Shown here piece after piece: positions 45,531-58,599 of a stretch of DNA of 64,000 nt. Each line of letters starts with the position of its first letter. The stretch's first letter is position 1. A program made the translations under genes and the position numbers. The notes beneath the pieces were generated by a model. That model made no database searches, was not told the origin of the DNA, and worked only from the letters and a program-made list of their open reading frames with translations. This DNA is from Sipunculus nudus (Eukaryota > Annelida > Sipuncula > Golfingiida > Sipunculidae): the NCBI GenBank assembly GCA_026874595.1, contig CM049318.1:16976241-17040240 (forward strand), in the 5' to 3' direction.

Positions 45531-46319
45531 TGACATATAGAGCCAAGTGCCGTGTAAACCACACAAATTCGGTTGGCTTTGACAAAAAGATAGCTGACTG
45601 CAGTGGTAAGCTGATTTTTGTATAGCTAGCCTCGAATAGCAAAATGTCAGCTAGCTTAAACTCACCTGTAAGCCTATTCCTTTGACGATTTAACAAAGTA
45701 TCGTTCTTTATTTATCTATATCACTTGTGACATATTGCATCTATTTTACATTTAACAGGTTTTAATTAAATATCGATTATAGTTTACCCCGCTGGTTTCA
45801 TAAGCCATCACTTTTATACTCAAACAATCACACCGTTTCCTTTCAGTGATAAGAAACAAACCATAATAAAACCCTAACATTTGTTTCGCTCATTTTAGGC
45901 TAAAAAGATTGATCTTTTGTATTTTTTTTCTCAAGCCCAAATGAGCTGCACACAAGGCGTCGCCTCCTGATAACTCGGCTCGGCTGGTCTTAACTTGGCT
46001 GGCGGCGCTTTGCTATACCCTTTTGTAACACATCCACTCCGATAATGAGAGTCCACCGATAACACAGTTATCTTTCTATGAGGATAACAACCACGGCATG
46101 AACACCCCCGCGTAACCAACGACATTAATAACAACACATCTCAGAAATCAAGACAAGTTTGCTCTGAAAACTATCACGGGGAGTCTTAATAACACCATCT
46201 CCCCCTCCATGAGGCCGCCAGAAAACCATCACCGCTTTATGAATATAAACATTTTGACCAATATTCGGGTGAAGCAAGTAGGAGATTCTGCTATATCGAT
46301 GAACTGAATGTATCGTTAC

Positions 46320-46486
46320 CTCGGGTGGAGGGGGAAACAATGACGGTAGAGGGCGCTCCCTGTCCCCAGTCAGACCAAGCCCTCACACTGATGTTGTACG
46401 TCATATTCGGATTTAAGTTTATCCTGAGGCCATGTGTTGTAGGACCAACCTTGGAGGCCTTCCTGGTGCCTTGCTCACTTATGTAA
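46320..46486 (-). CDS. Gene C exon f: FN3 domain 3, second half
   Basis: Encodes [19 protein letters not shown] and [18 protein letters not shown], then a Ser/Pro/Thr-containing linker. Donor GTAACG, phase 1, so the coding region continues. Confidence 0.88.
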
Positions 46487-48379
46487 CTGAAAAAACATAA
46501 TGATCCGATCATTTTCAAGTGTAGATATAGTTTAGAAAAGTAAATCGCTGTATCTTAATCAGTTTTTGAGTCATCTCATTTTATTTTGTCTTTCAAACTT
46601 TTCTGTTAATTATTGTTACTTTTCTAAGCCCTCTGGCATTCTGGTAACCCACAAGCAATTCAGCTAATACACTATTATCTGTGCAACCTGTGTCAACCAC
46701 CCATCGGTTCCATTTGATGAGTACGACGCTTCTTAGCAGTTCAAATATATGCCGTCTATTAAGCTGCGCTATGCGGATTCACTGCCCCACTGAGCATTCC
46801 ATTTTAACACGTCTCTTAACGCATTCCGAATACCGCAGGCCCGGAAAACGGTTCAAGATAAAACAGTTAGAGCAGATATTTCCGCATACCGAATTCTGCA
46901 TACCACATACCATGCCCTCGGTGAACGCAGCTTCAACAAATGGTAATCCCTTTTTAAGATAAACAAGAAACGCCGATCCCACAGCACCACATCACACAGA
47001 CTGTTCACGGAGTAAAACTCCATGTGTTTATAATGCATCGGATCCCCCCCCCCCCCCCAAAAAAAAAAAAAAAAAAATAACCAATACAACAAGGACATCT
47101 GGTGGCAATTAAGATGACCAGTGTTTCGGAAAGGATGTTTTACAACTAATGACTTTTCAGGCTCCAAACATATCTAACAGTCCACCGGAGGTTACAGGAT
47201 TTTTTTGTGTATCAGCATTTGCGCATATACCATGTTTACTAACAGCTTGTAGATGAACAACCCCCATGCCTCATACGAGAACTTTCTCAATATAATTTAC
47301 ATACAGTTTACTCATATGTACGCGAATTAAGCAAAAATATCGTATATTTTTACAGAAAAGGTAAGTGATAGCTAGCTTTAAAGGCCATAACACTGTCCTG
47401 CCGGTCGCTCCCGGCAAGTTTGCCCCTCTTATACAAGAGAGTCCGCTTGGGTATAAGATTTATAAGGTGTATTTTTACAACGATTAATGACCTAGCAGTA
47501 AAGTGTTATTTTATATAAACCAGTCTTGCAATTAAATATGTTTATGCCCTTTCTTACAATACCCACTATGTGCGCAAAAGGGTCCGTTATCATTGAGAAT
47601 ATTGGTAAATCTCCCATGAGGTTTAGTGAATTCCTGACCGCATAAAAGCTTTGCTTTCACTAGTATGTGATTGGCAGCCAATTTGTGCGAAACGCAAGGA
47701 ATGATAACGGTTACCACAGATATGCAATTCACTGATGGTCATTGCAGTGCAGTTGTCCTCGAAGCAGGCCCTGCCAGTCTATACATTATACGTATTCACA
47801 GATACCTGCCTACACACGGAAATCCTTTCATAGCGTTCATGGCCAGTCTACTCTTCACACTTAAGGTATATATGTACTTAATATCTTACTTGCTGTAAGA
47901 TATAATTTATATATTAACGTCACTCATTTGGTTTACCTGATTCTAAAGAAGGTGATTTTCTGAGTCTCATCTGGCGACGGCTTCCACATAAGCTTCACAG
48001 TTTCACAGCTGACTGTTGTGGCCGAGAGATCAATTGGGGCCAGGGGGCCTTTAATGAATATAATTAGACATGTGAGTTCACGTTGGAATTGATAGAACCA
48101 TATCTGTTTAAACAGTTTTTCCTCAAAAAGAACAAGGTAGATAAAAAGATATAAATTTGCTGTAAGGCCAATAATAAAGAGTGAACTCTTCATTCTTGCA
48201 TTTGAAGGGGACAAGGTAATATTACTGATTAATTTCATGGTGAGCATTAAAATGAGAAACTGAGGAAAATATAGAGTATAGCAACATGACATCAGATTCT
48301 CTTCCCATTTATTAGATAACTTCAGGGTCTGTAAATGTAAACAAAACTTGATTAATATTTATCATATAAGTAAATGCTG

Positions 48380-48422
<43 letters not shown>

Positions 48423-48659
48423 TTAGTATTATAGTCTATCCCAGATAACCATTTGTGTATGTATATGTATGTGGATATACATATGTATATATGTGTGTGT
48501 AGAATCTATATTTTAATGCATATAATGCATAATGTACGTGTGTCATGTATGGTTACATATATATGTATATTTACAAATACACGATATCAGTTACATATTT
48601 TTTTTCATTTTTAATGCATGTATATAGACCGTGAGTCTGTTATAAAACATCAAATATAC

Positions 48660-48740
<81 letters not shown>

Positions 48741-49600
48741 ACTTCTGTGGGACTAGGAAGTGTGATCTCTGCTTGTCTGAAAAGCTACTTATAGCAGCGG
48801 CCCCCCTGGATCATTGTTGAACTCAAGAGCTGAAATTCTCTCCAAGTGCCGCCATCAAAACAAATTCACCCTGAAATATTTTAAAACCTAGCTTTCGTAC
48901 TAATTTTCAGCGTGCCCCCTTAACCCCCCCCCCCCCCCCCCCTATACGAGGATCCGCTGGGCAGACTTACCTGTTCAGGTAGTTGTTCTCTCACTGCTTT
49001 GCAGTGATGAGGGACATGGCGTTACCACTACATCATGGTGAGTTTACCGAATAGATTGCATTTGGTATGAGTATAGTATAGTATATTTGCCTTTTATATT
49101 TTATATTGTATATTTGCCTTGTATATTGTGTATTTTCATAGTATATGTGTATTTTTATCATATGTATACTACTGATATGTTCACTGCTTCCAAGACCCTA
49201 TTAGAAATCAGTTCAATGTGCTAATTGAGCTTCCTGGTAATTATCTTTGTATTATATATAAAATTTGCAACTATAAATAACCTCTTTGCCCTGCCCTGTT
49301 ATGTTCCAGTATCGCACGTGCACCCCGACCAATCCTATTGTGCACCCGAGGACAATAGGATCAGTGTCAGGCTTTCACATGCCCCCCCCCCCCCGCCGAC
49401 CCGAATCGCACAAAGCATAATCTCGTAATCTCGTAAAGTCTCGGCTTTTCAAACCACGCCGTTAGCTTCATTCTAACCACATTCACCTGATGATCGGGTC
49501 GCACCCCGTGAAACAGACTGTTGTGAATTAACAGTGTTGTTTTTCTCTAGAGTTATATGTGTATATATATGTATATATGTATATATTTATATATATATAT

Positions 49601-49664
<64 letters not shown>

Positions 49665-51715
49665 TACATCAAAATATGTTTTACCGGTCTTAGGTAAAGT
49701 ATAGAAGAAGATCTCGGTCACTGGTCCTGCTCCGAACTTGTTGTACGCTGACACCCTGATCGGGTAAACGTTGTCTAGCTTCAGATCGCTGATGGTCGCT
49801 TCCAGCCCGCCTTTGAACTCTTTCCATTTTGGCCAGGTCTCAGGGGTTTTGTACTCTATCATCAAGCCCTGGGCGAAGAAAACTCTCTGCGTTCATTTAT
49901 AACGTCACTCGTTATGGCCAATGGATAGTCGTTCAATACCTATGATATAGGGTTTTAATTACCACCATCACTTTATGTGTGGCATGTATGACTTTGTGCG
50001 CATGCGCATATAGCTCCAATTATTTTACTACAATTAAATCATTCATTCTAAAAATAATCAGAAAACATACATAACACAGTCGGAAAATATACATTATACA
50101 AATTCATATATCTGTTTAAGTTATTCTGTTTGTCAGTCGTTATGGTCTTTCTTGAAGTTCAGCCATTTTGTTTGATGGACATCCATATTCAATAAACAAG
50201 CGACAGAGATATAAAAGTTACAGTTTTTTCTTGAAAATCGCTCAATGTTTCCTTAAGGGGTCGTCACATATTCAAAACGGAGCCCGTCCAACCTCTCCGC
50301 GAGCCGAAAAGGGTATTTTCGACAGGAATATGGCTCCGCCGCGATTTTAAGGGGTCGGCCGACAATCGCAGGGCACATAAACCTGAACTTAATTCAGCGA
50401 TAATCCAATGGCGATTTTTAAGGTCGCACAGCTAGCTCGTTAACAGATCGCTCATATATCGTTCGGGCAGCGGCCAACATGCGATCGATATTGGGGCAGC
50501 AATCCGACGATTTAAGAACAATTTTTGCTTTTCAATTCGGACGGTGGTCGACAGAGCTGTGCGGCCGCCGCATGGTTGTTCAACGATACTCGAACGACCC
50601 CCTCCCGGATCCAACCCGTCTTGTTTAAAGTCGAATGTGCTGCGAGCACGCTCCGTGCTGGTGTCGGGGCGCTGTCGGGCGGCAACTTCGGCCCCCGGCC
50701 CGGCTCCTCTTGTCAACTCAGCTTCTAATTCGAGCTCCAATCAAGCGGACTCAGGCTCTCGTGACACCTTCTTCTTATGGACGGGTTTCTTTGGTCCCAC
50801 AGTCTTCTTTAGCGGAATCTTTTCTAGCCACTATTGCCTAGTAGTTGTGCGGTGCTCTTCATTCTGTCAGACTTAAAAAATATGATATGATAAACTTTTG
50901 ACATGTCATATATATACTCGAGGCGCGGACGTCGGACCACGTCAGTTAGGACGTCGGGCGGAGACCGCCCGGGCGTCGCCCGGGTATCTGGAGGGCATCG
51001 ATGAACATAATGACCATCGACCCCAACTCAGACGGCGCCTGCCATTATGCCGAGCGGTCTTCACGCGACTACCTCTGGTTGGCTGTCGGTCGGAGTGCGA
51101 TCTTTGTTCACCATTGTTCAATGTGCACCGCCCGGTCCTCCACCGATATGTGACAGGTTAGATTTTAGGCGTAAAATACGTTCGACGTCCTGGCTGGCTT
51201 CAAATTCGATAAATTCGGCCAGAGCCCGTTGGATACATGACGCAGGCTTACACGATACAGTTTAAAGTGTTGTATCACAGCAGTTACCTTTTTAAAGATC
51301 AACCGAATGCTGTTTTCAGGTTTTAAGGATTTTTGTACCAAAACAAAGATGTGGTAACACCAGCATTATACATGGTCTATGGGCCACATTTTACCATTTT
51401 ATGAACTGTAATTGTAGACACACTGGGAAAAGGTTCCATTCCATCGATTTTATTATATCTTAAAATATTTACAGAAGCAATTTTGGATACTGAGGCAAAA
51501 AATAATTGCTCAAGGGTGATAAGGTGGCATAGCCTTTCCTCATGGTCTATTTACCATCCTTTATCATATTTTTGCAATAAAAATGTAATCATACCTAATG
51601 TCCATCTATATCAGGAATCTCCCTCACCATTATGAAAGTGTCAAGGAAGAATTTTTATTTAACTATGTTATTATATTCGTAAAAAATAGCATACCAGATT
51701 ACAAAATAAAAACTG

Positions 51716-51754
<39 letters not shown>

Positions 51755-52667
51755 AGAGAAGGACAGACGGACAGCTAGGTAGGCAAAGAGAGTTGTGTTG
51801 GATGACATGTTTAGAGCCTATTGCAAAGAACATAATATAATATACATTGGTTAGAGGCTTAATGTCACTGAAACTTTACAAGTCCATGCGAAGCAGTGAA
51901 ACTGAAAAAGACGAAAAGAGTTTTAAAAAAGTAATCTGCATGCAACAGGTGTGTTTATATGGTTTCCTGTATAGGACAAGTATTATGATAAAGTGACATG
52001 GAACGGACAGATGTTTTGATAAAGTTACCTGTATTTGATAGGTATTTTGATTCAGTTACCTGCATTGGACAGGTTTTATATAACCTGTATAATACAGAAG
52101 TTTATCCGTCAGGTATTTTAATAAAGGTATCTGCAAGGGACAAGTATTATGTTAATGTTACCTGAGTGGGACAAATATTTTGACAAAGACATTTGAATGG
52201 AACGGGTGTTCTGTTAAAGTTACCTATATATGTCAGGTAATTTGAAAAAGTTACCTGCAGGGGACATATATAATGATGATGTTATCTGTTTGGGGCATGT
52301 TTTCATCAAGTAACCTGTTTTGGGCAGTTTTTGGTTGAGGTACCTGTATGGGAGAGGTGTTTTGATAACGTTACCTGTATTGGGCAGCCAAATGGTTGAG
52401 ACAGCTTAGGCTTCCACTTGAAGTGAACCAGAGCAGTTCCGTTCTTAGACTTCTGAGGGGTAATCTTGAGCTCCGAAAAATTGATCTTTTCCTCAGGAAC
52501 TGAATCGAAACAATATTCAACCCACATCCACCCACCCATATATGCATATAATATAATATAATATAATATATGTGTGTGAGAGAGAGAGAGCGTCCGTGCG
52601 AGCATGAGTGTATATGTGCGTGTGTGTTTTGTATATATATAAGCACATTATAACCCTCACACACACG

Positions 52668-52699
<32 letters not shown>

Positions 52700-54318
52700 T
52701 GTATGGTAGTTTTAATGTGTGCGAAAATTATTCCTGACCTTACTTTAACATTGCTTCGGGGTTTGTTATTACAAAGTATTATATCTAGTTATTTAAAAAC
52801 AGTCATCGTATTACTTAAGCACGGACTAGAGTGTATCATGGGTTTGAGGGCAAAGCGCCTGATAAAGATAAGGTACCGATGAAGCAATATAGTGAACAGA
52901 TTACATTCTGTAACTTACTAAGTATAAAGGAAGTTTAATTGGTGTGGCAACATAAATCATGTCATGATCATATTAAAAGACCAAACAAGGATATGTGACA
53001 CCTGGTGTAGTTTGCGACTTACTTGCAATGCCGGTGTGGACGAAGACCGGTGTCTTGGAACTGCCCGTTTTGTAAATCTCGGGCAGAACTCTGTAATCAG
53101 ACGTCCTAGATCTGTACCTATGGTAATAGCTCCCGAAAGGGAAAAAGGGCCTAGCCTGTTCATCCCCATTTCCGGGATAGACAACCTTCCTGCAAAAACC
53201 TGTGACCCACACCCGGAAGTCGGTACACTTTGGTAAGTCCTCGATGGTGAACGCTTGAAATCCAAAATTTCGAATAGATCGATCAGGCACCTATAACGAT
53301 ATAACACGCTCAGATCAACACAGCACGCTCCGATCTGGCACCTATAACGATACAGCTGGCTCAGATCAAGTACCTACAACGATAAAGCAAGCTCAGATCA
53401 GACACCTATAATGATACAACAGGCTACGATCTGGCACCTATAACGATATAACGCGCTCAGATCAATACAGCACGCTCAGATCTGTTAGCTTTAACGATAT
53501 AACACGCTCAGAGCAATACAGCACGCTCAATTCTGAAACCTATAACCTAAAAGCCTATTTCACGCTAAATTTAATAAAGCACGCTCAGATCTGGCACCTA
53601 TAACGATAAAGCAGACTCAGATCAGACACCTATAATGATACAACAGGCTAAGATCAGGCACCTATATAACGATGCTTCAGGTTCACATCAAGCACCGATA
53701 ATGATACAGCACGCTCAAGTCATGCATCTATAACCAGACAATACGCTGAAATCAAGCATGTACATCGATTCAGCACGCACAGTTCAGTTTAGGCATCTTA
53801 AAACGATACCACACGCTCAGATCAGGGACCGATAACGATACAGCAGGCTCAGTTCAATTACCTATTACGAAAAAAAAAAAATGCTCAGATCAGGCACCTA
53901 TATAACGATGCTCCAGGCTCACATGAAACACCTATTATGATACCGCACGCTCAGGTCAGGCATCTATAACCATACAACACACTGAAATCAGGCACATACA
54001 TCGATTTAGCAAGCTAAATTCAGGCGACTTTATAACGATACAACATGCTCAGATCAGGCCCCTATTACGATACCTGGTGCTCAGATCAGGCACCTATAAT
54101 GATACAGCACGCTTATAGTAGACAACTATAACCATACAGCTTAACCAGATCAGGCACCATTTACGATACAAGACCCACAGATCATATATTTATAATAATA
54201 CAGCACACCCAGTGCAGACACCTATAACAGTATAACACAGATAAGGCATCTCTTCCGGAACAAAAGTGTATTGATTTATATTATTTATGCATAATGATAG
54301 GCCTGCAAACCAGTACGT

Positions 54319-54355
<37 letters not shown>

Positions 54356-54794
54356 CATAGCACACATGGCACTATGTTTTATTATTATTTCAATATATTT
54401 AATTTTCGAGTAACGGAAGAACGTTTGACTTGCCTCGGGCATACGTTTAATTACGTTTCCTTTACAGATGTTTATATACTAGGTAACTGTTCAGGGTCTT
54501 TACATGCCTCGTCCGTTCAATCACGTTACCGTCCTAGGTATATATCGTTATAAAGTAACGGTTTACGGTCTGTACTTGCCTTAGTCGTCCGTTTAATGAC
54601 GTCGCCATCCTCAATAAACATGATATGGACCGTGAAATTCCACTTGACGGCTAGCTTCTCAGTGTTTTGGGGATCGAACCATCTCACGGTTATGCTGGTG
54701 TTACCACCTTGGGCTCCAGTCCAGAGTGAGATAGCCTCCGCCTCTTTCTTGGACGTCGCGATTACTGCCGTCTGAGGCGAAGAGTCTGCACCCG
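46320..54794 (-). CDS. Gene C: fibronectin type III protein (6 exons seen, partial at both ends)
   Basis: Minus-strand exons 54580-54794, 53023-53290, 52375-52499, 49685-49868, 47937-48048 and 46320-46486 join in frame to 356 residues forming three FN3 domains of two exons each. Domain 1 has ITVRWFDP and [11 protein letters not shown]; domain 2 has ALVHFKWKP and [15 protein letters not shown]; domain 3 has [12 protein letters not shown] and [14 protein letters not shown]. Inter-domain introns are phase 1, as in classical FN3 shuffling; intra-domain introns are phase 0, 0 and 2. Such tandem FN3 domains are found in cell-adhesion molecules and receptor phosphatases, but no more precise family is recognised. 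The first seen exon begins with a split codon, so the start is upstream, beyond 54.8 kb. The last donor is normal, so more exons are expected below 46.3 kb. Two of its introns carry splice-edge minisatellites and the first uses a GC donor. Confidence 0.85.
47937..48048 (-). CDS. Gene C exon e: FN3 domain 3, first half
   Basis: Encodes [20 protein letters not shown] and [16 protein letters not shown]. Phase 1 entry, phase 2 exit. Confidence 0.88.
48660..48736. repeat. (TA)n microsatellite
   Basis: About 38 TA units in a gene C intron. A TA/TG tract lies at 48380-48420. Confidence 0.97.
48770..48965 (-). repeat. Inverted copy of GCGGATCC poly-G family
   Basis: CCCCC run then TATACGAGGATCCGCTGGGC at 48930-48962. 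Reversed it matches the left end of 31032-31212. Confidence 0.5.
49571..49662. repeat. (TA)n microsatellite next to gene C exon d
   Basis: A long TA run about 20 bp downstream of the exon d donor on the minus strand. Confidence 0.95.
49685..49868 (-). CDS. Gene C exon d: FN3 domain 2, second half
   Basis: Encodes [18 protein letters not shown] and [19 protein letters not shown], the clearest FN3 signature here. Ends in phase 1 with donor GTAAAA, followed by a (TA)n tract. Confidence 0.9.
50255..51270. other. G+C-rich island in gene C intron, possible inserted element
   Basis: The composition changes sharply from the flanks. TTAAGGGGTCG occurs at 50252 and near 50350. Open frames exist on both strands (50432-50740 minus, 50544-50876 plus), with charged, Ala- and Glu-rich content and no recognised domain. 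It may be a decayed transposon. Confidence 0.45.
51719..51752. repeat. (GA)n microsatellite
   Basis: GA run in a gene C intron. Confidence 0.95.
51930..52390 (-). repeat. 31-bp minisatellite spanning a splice donor
   Basis: About 14-15 units, most exactly 31 bp apart (for example 51934, 51965, 51996, 52027 and again 52129, 52160, 52191, 52222, 52253). On the minus strand the unit reads roughly TGTCCAATACAG then GTAACTTTATC, i.e. the last 12 exon bases of gene C exon c plus its donor. Confidence 0.92.
52375..52499 (-). CDS. Gene C exon c: FN3 domain 2, first half
   Basis: Encodes [20 protein letters not shown] and [19 protein letters not shown]. The last bases CCAATACAG and donor GTAACG begin a 31-bp minisatellite. 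Confidence 0.85.
53023..53290 (-). CDS. Gene C exon b: FN3 domain 1, second half
   Basis: Acceptor CGTTATAG then GTGCCTGATC. It encodes [19 protein letters not shown], a longer than usual insertion with [13 protein letters not shown], and [11 protein letters not shown]. The acceptor and first exon bases belong to the 32-bp minisatellite unit. Donor GTAAGT. Confidence 0.8.
53280..54250 (-). repeat. 32-bp minisatellite spanning a splice acceptor
   Basis: About 28 diverged units of GCACCTATAACGATACAGCA plus CGCTCAGATCAG. On the minus strand each unit ends CGTTATAG then GTGCCTGATC, the acceptor and first bases of gene C exon b. The array fills most of the intron. Confidence 0.92.
54321..54352. 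repeat. (CT)n microsatellite
   Basis: CT run in the intron between gene C exons a and b, just beyond the 32-bp array. Confidence 0.95.
54580..54794 (-). CDS. Gene C exon a: FN3 domain 1, first half
   Basis: Acceptor CAATTTCAG. It encodes [18 protein letters not shown] and [14 protein letters not shown]. The phase-0 exit requires a GC donor (CTAAG then GCAAGT); the GTACAG three bases later would bring a stop in the next exon. Confidence 0.82.
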
Positions 54795-56930
54795 CTGAAA
54801 TTGAGTTTTCATTCATTCTTAAGTTACTTCACCTGAGCTTAAGTGCTCACTTCCTGTTAAATACCATGTTGTGTTGATTATTTGATATCATAATCTTCCT
54901 TTATTTCAAATTTAACACCAACCTAGTTTTAAGTCTTTTAAACGATTTCTCGCACATTTTTTTAGAGTTGAGCATCATCTATACGGCTATAAATGAAAGG
55001 AAAGGAATCGTTTGTTTATTTGACATATGAACTTTAATTTTAGTCGTCTTGGCGTTACACTTTTTGCCTTATTAGTTTTTGAATAGGTGAAATTAAATTT
55101 GATTCAATATTTGTTCATACAGTTTTGACATAATTATTTTAATATAATATATTAATTTGGTTTTCTATATTTTTTTTGCATGTAAATACCAATGTGTAAC
55201 TACGCCCTTCCCATGTCAAGGACCCCTTCTCTGAACAATCGACTGTGTAGAATACGTTTTTGTAATTTTATATTCTCTCAAAATTTAGTAAAACCGGAAA
55301 ACAAATATTGATATGCTGTAAGTGGCCTGTATTGTTGAGTATATCCAGGTAGATATTGATATCAAACACCGGCTGCAGAATGTCACTTACCAATTTTACG
55401 GAAGATAGTCACCGCAAAGTAACATACATAAACCAAACTAAGGTTAGTCTTCATGGTGCTGTCGTTTCACCTAAACTTCTACAGTCAGTACATTGCCCGG
55501 AACTATATAAGGCCAAGTCTATAAATAAATCACCTTTCTGTGAAACTCGAATAAACAATCGACGTCATTTATAATGACCCAGTGAATCTAATGAGGTAAT
55601 TAAATAGGCAAGAGATTTAGTTAACCAAGCAAGAAGTTGATCATTTACTGACACTGCACTTATCGAGAAACTGTAAAATAGACATGATTCGGTTAAATTG
55701 GTTGGCATACTATCTGTTATTGCAGAACTGTGGGAAGTGTCTCTTTAACCTTTCCCATGCTACCTCGGTGGTTAAACTTTAAAGTATTTCCACTATAATG
55801 GAAAAGATGATTTAGCCTAGCGAGATGCCGGTGTAAGTCTTATTAAATATATGACGGGGACGTATTATTGTGTTTCCGTCACCTAAAATTTCATTTAATG
55901 GTAGAAAAAAAAGACAACAATGAATATGAACAAATAATTACAGTTACTTAAAACGATTCTGAGATACACACCCAAGTTATAAACCAAATTGATTGAAAAA
56001 ATCTATATGATAAATCAAGACAAATAATATTCATGTCATCGTAAAATGTCCATCTGCTGCTTGCATAACCTTATTTGTTGAGATTGTATGGTACTTTGTA
56101 AACGCTTACGATTGTTTCACCTTCTGGTGATCTTTAATTTAGTTACAGGTCATTAGATGGCAATAATAGGTCTCTTTATAAATTGAAATTCTACATTACG
56201 GTCGGAAGAAACAATTCGTCAATAACATGTATTTGTCACGCAGCTGAAACAATTACACCGCGGCATCGAGTACTACTTAGAGTGTCTAATAGTTCATAAA
56301 TGATCAGGCAACGGTACATAATGTGTAAGGACTAAAATTACAAAGCGTGATAACCGAGGTTTTGGCACCGTTCCAACAGCATTTACATTTAAACACATTT
56401 GAGCTGATCATAAATGGGGCACATTCCTTCTCTATTTCATGTTTACTTATTGCAGATACACTCATCAGTGTAGATCTAAGGATGTTTAGGTATATAAATT
56501 ATACATTTAAAATCATCGACTTTTTCCAATAGTTCTTTGTTATATTCTATGTTACCCATCCCTGGAACAAGTTGTTTCCAGTTCTGGTGTCCCAGCCAAC
56601 AGTAATATACAGAGTGATATCCTAGATAGTCTCCATTTTTTAAACCATATCTTTACTGAACCTTTTCAAAGCTGAAGAAGTTAAAATACTTACAATTTAT
56701 TGCAAAGATGTAATATTTTTAGAACTTTTTTTCATGTTGTATGTTTTTATTAATCCATAATGATAATTTATTCAAGACTACCTGTTAAACATACTTTTCT
56801 CTCAATGTATGCCATTACTCTGACTGGTGCTTATAGAATCGAGGTAAACTATGTGGTATATTTTCCGAAACATAAAAAAACGATAACAAATAATAGCCTT
56901 TGAAAAAAAAATAAACAACTGATTTTAATA
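54795..56930. other. Non-coding stretch upstream of gene C exon a
   Basis: A+T-rich. No exon, strong repeat or RNA gene recognised. It may be a gene C intron, since exon a begins with a split codon. Confidence 0.5.
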
Positions 56931-56939
56931 TATCCCGAC

Positions 56940-58040
56940 AAATTAAATTTATCAAATTATACACTTTCTAACATCACGATATATTTATCATGTTTAATCT
57001 ACCTTTTACCACAAGTGAACATATAGCTGCCCATTTAATTTTGTCAGGTTTATTATTCCATAGAAAAAAGTACACTGTTGGCTTCCTGATCTACCCATTA
57101 TGGAACAGATAGCGTTTCTGTATTCCTGTGCCAAAATTGAATCATCTCAGGTTTATTATGTTAAATAACCCATCTTGACAGTAAATCAACATACATGCTT
57201 TGTTATTGACATTTCCCCCGGACGGAATTATGTACAGCCTGTTCAAATTAAGCTGTAATCCTGATTCGCCTCTCAATATCTGTAAAACATCAAAAAGTAT
57301 TATGCATGGATTCTTCATATTTTTTAAAATAGTAAGATCATCAGCTAATTGAACAAGGCTGTATTCTTTGTTTCCTATCATTACATCATTATTATTAGAG
57401 TTATTTTTCATTTAAATTGATAGCATTTTAACAGCAGTGACGAATACAAGTGGTTACAAGGTAACAACTATAGTCTTCTCCCCTGTGCTATTTGAAGAAT
57501 CTTGAAGAGATTCCTGTATTAATTGCACCACTCCCTATATAATTATAAAAAGATGTAACCATTTCAGACACTTAGTAACAAAGTTAACATATTTAAATGT
57601 CTTATTTATAAAGTTTTGACTTTAAGAGTCGAAAGCATTTTTAAAATCAGCATAATAGGACATAACCTAATAAATTATGTTCATTGCAATAATCGTATAT
57701 ATCTTCAATAATATAATATTACAACCAATTCGTCTTTTTTAAGAAGCCAATTTGACATTAATATTCATTCTCGGAATAACCTTGAGAAGTCTAATAGCGA
57801 ATATCTTTATCAAAATATTGTGATCAGTAAGGCGCAGGAATATTGGTCACCAATTCTTTAATAATCTAAAGCCCTTATCTGTTTTAGGCAATAGTGTTAT
57901 AATACCCCGTTTTTGTTGATCTAATAGTGTACCAGTATATATCGTTCTAAAATATTTATAAAGTTCAACTGTTAATCCATCTGTACCAGGCGAATTAATA
58001 GGTATAAAAAAACCCTCTGCTTAATGAAGTTCCATGTGAA
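56940..58040 (-). pseudogene. Decayed reverse transcriptase of an L1-like LINE
   Basis: Reading the minus strand across several frameshifts and stops gives, in order, SPGTDGLTVELYKYF (57996-57950), RRGIITLLPKTDKGF, a diverged D-F-K-x-A-F-D motif near 57640, VQLADDLTIL (about 57360-57325; the ADD catalytic motif), SGLQLNLNRLYIIPSGG, and NNKPDKIKW (57070-57030). These are the canonical blocks of non-LTR reverse transcriptases in the right order. The endonuclease domain that should precede the polymerase is absent. Non-functional. Confidence 0.85.
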
Positions 58041-58599
58041 AATAAATTATCATTGGTCCATCATTATTTTTCTTAGAGTGTGTTCCTTGTAGGTTAATTT
58101 TCTTTGTTGAATTGTTTCAGATATCTAAACATCTGTCTTCTTTTAATTTTACACTTGAGACCTTTAACATTAGTAACACATTCCAGTTCATCTGACATAA
58201 TTTAATATACAATGCGTTTACAGTCCTAAAGTAAGTATAAATTGGACATGTATGTAAGGCAAAAATGTAAGACGAAATCGATAAAGGTTCCTGCTATTTT
58301 TTTTCAAATTTTATCAAAAGTATTTTATCTTTATCAACTTTGTGAAAAAAGTCAATATATTATATAAACATTATTTAAAATAAAAAAAATAACTTTTTCT
58401 TATCTTAATATTCTATAAATGGATCGTGAGATTCTAAGTGTTTGTCAGTCGTTATTCATCTCCCGATCTCATTGCCTTTCGGTATTGTAGGTATTGCATG
58501 GACGATGTGTAAGTGACCCCCTCAATAGTGAAAGTGGCTAAAACAAGTATGCCTTCCATAAAATACACCATATATCCATTGGGATACACTGCTTTTTCA

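Larger units (their letters stand above)
43470..46319. other. Convergent intergenic region between genes B and C
   Basis: Contains (TA)n tracts at 43963-44040, 44166-44215 and 44913-44983, the diverged array at 44985-45530, and a modest G+C block at 45950-46140. No coding exon is well supported. Gene C may extend into it. Confidence 0.5.

Noticed and set aside
45931-45998. Possible terminal exon of gene C (minus) with ATPCVQLIW before a stop
   Set aside because: Phase fits and the motif hints at an FN3 start, but the acceptor is poor and the segment is too short to support.
53280-54250. CRISPR-like regular repeat array
   Set aside because: Units are contiguous and diverged without unique spacers, in an intron of a eukaryotic gene.
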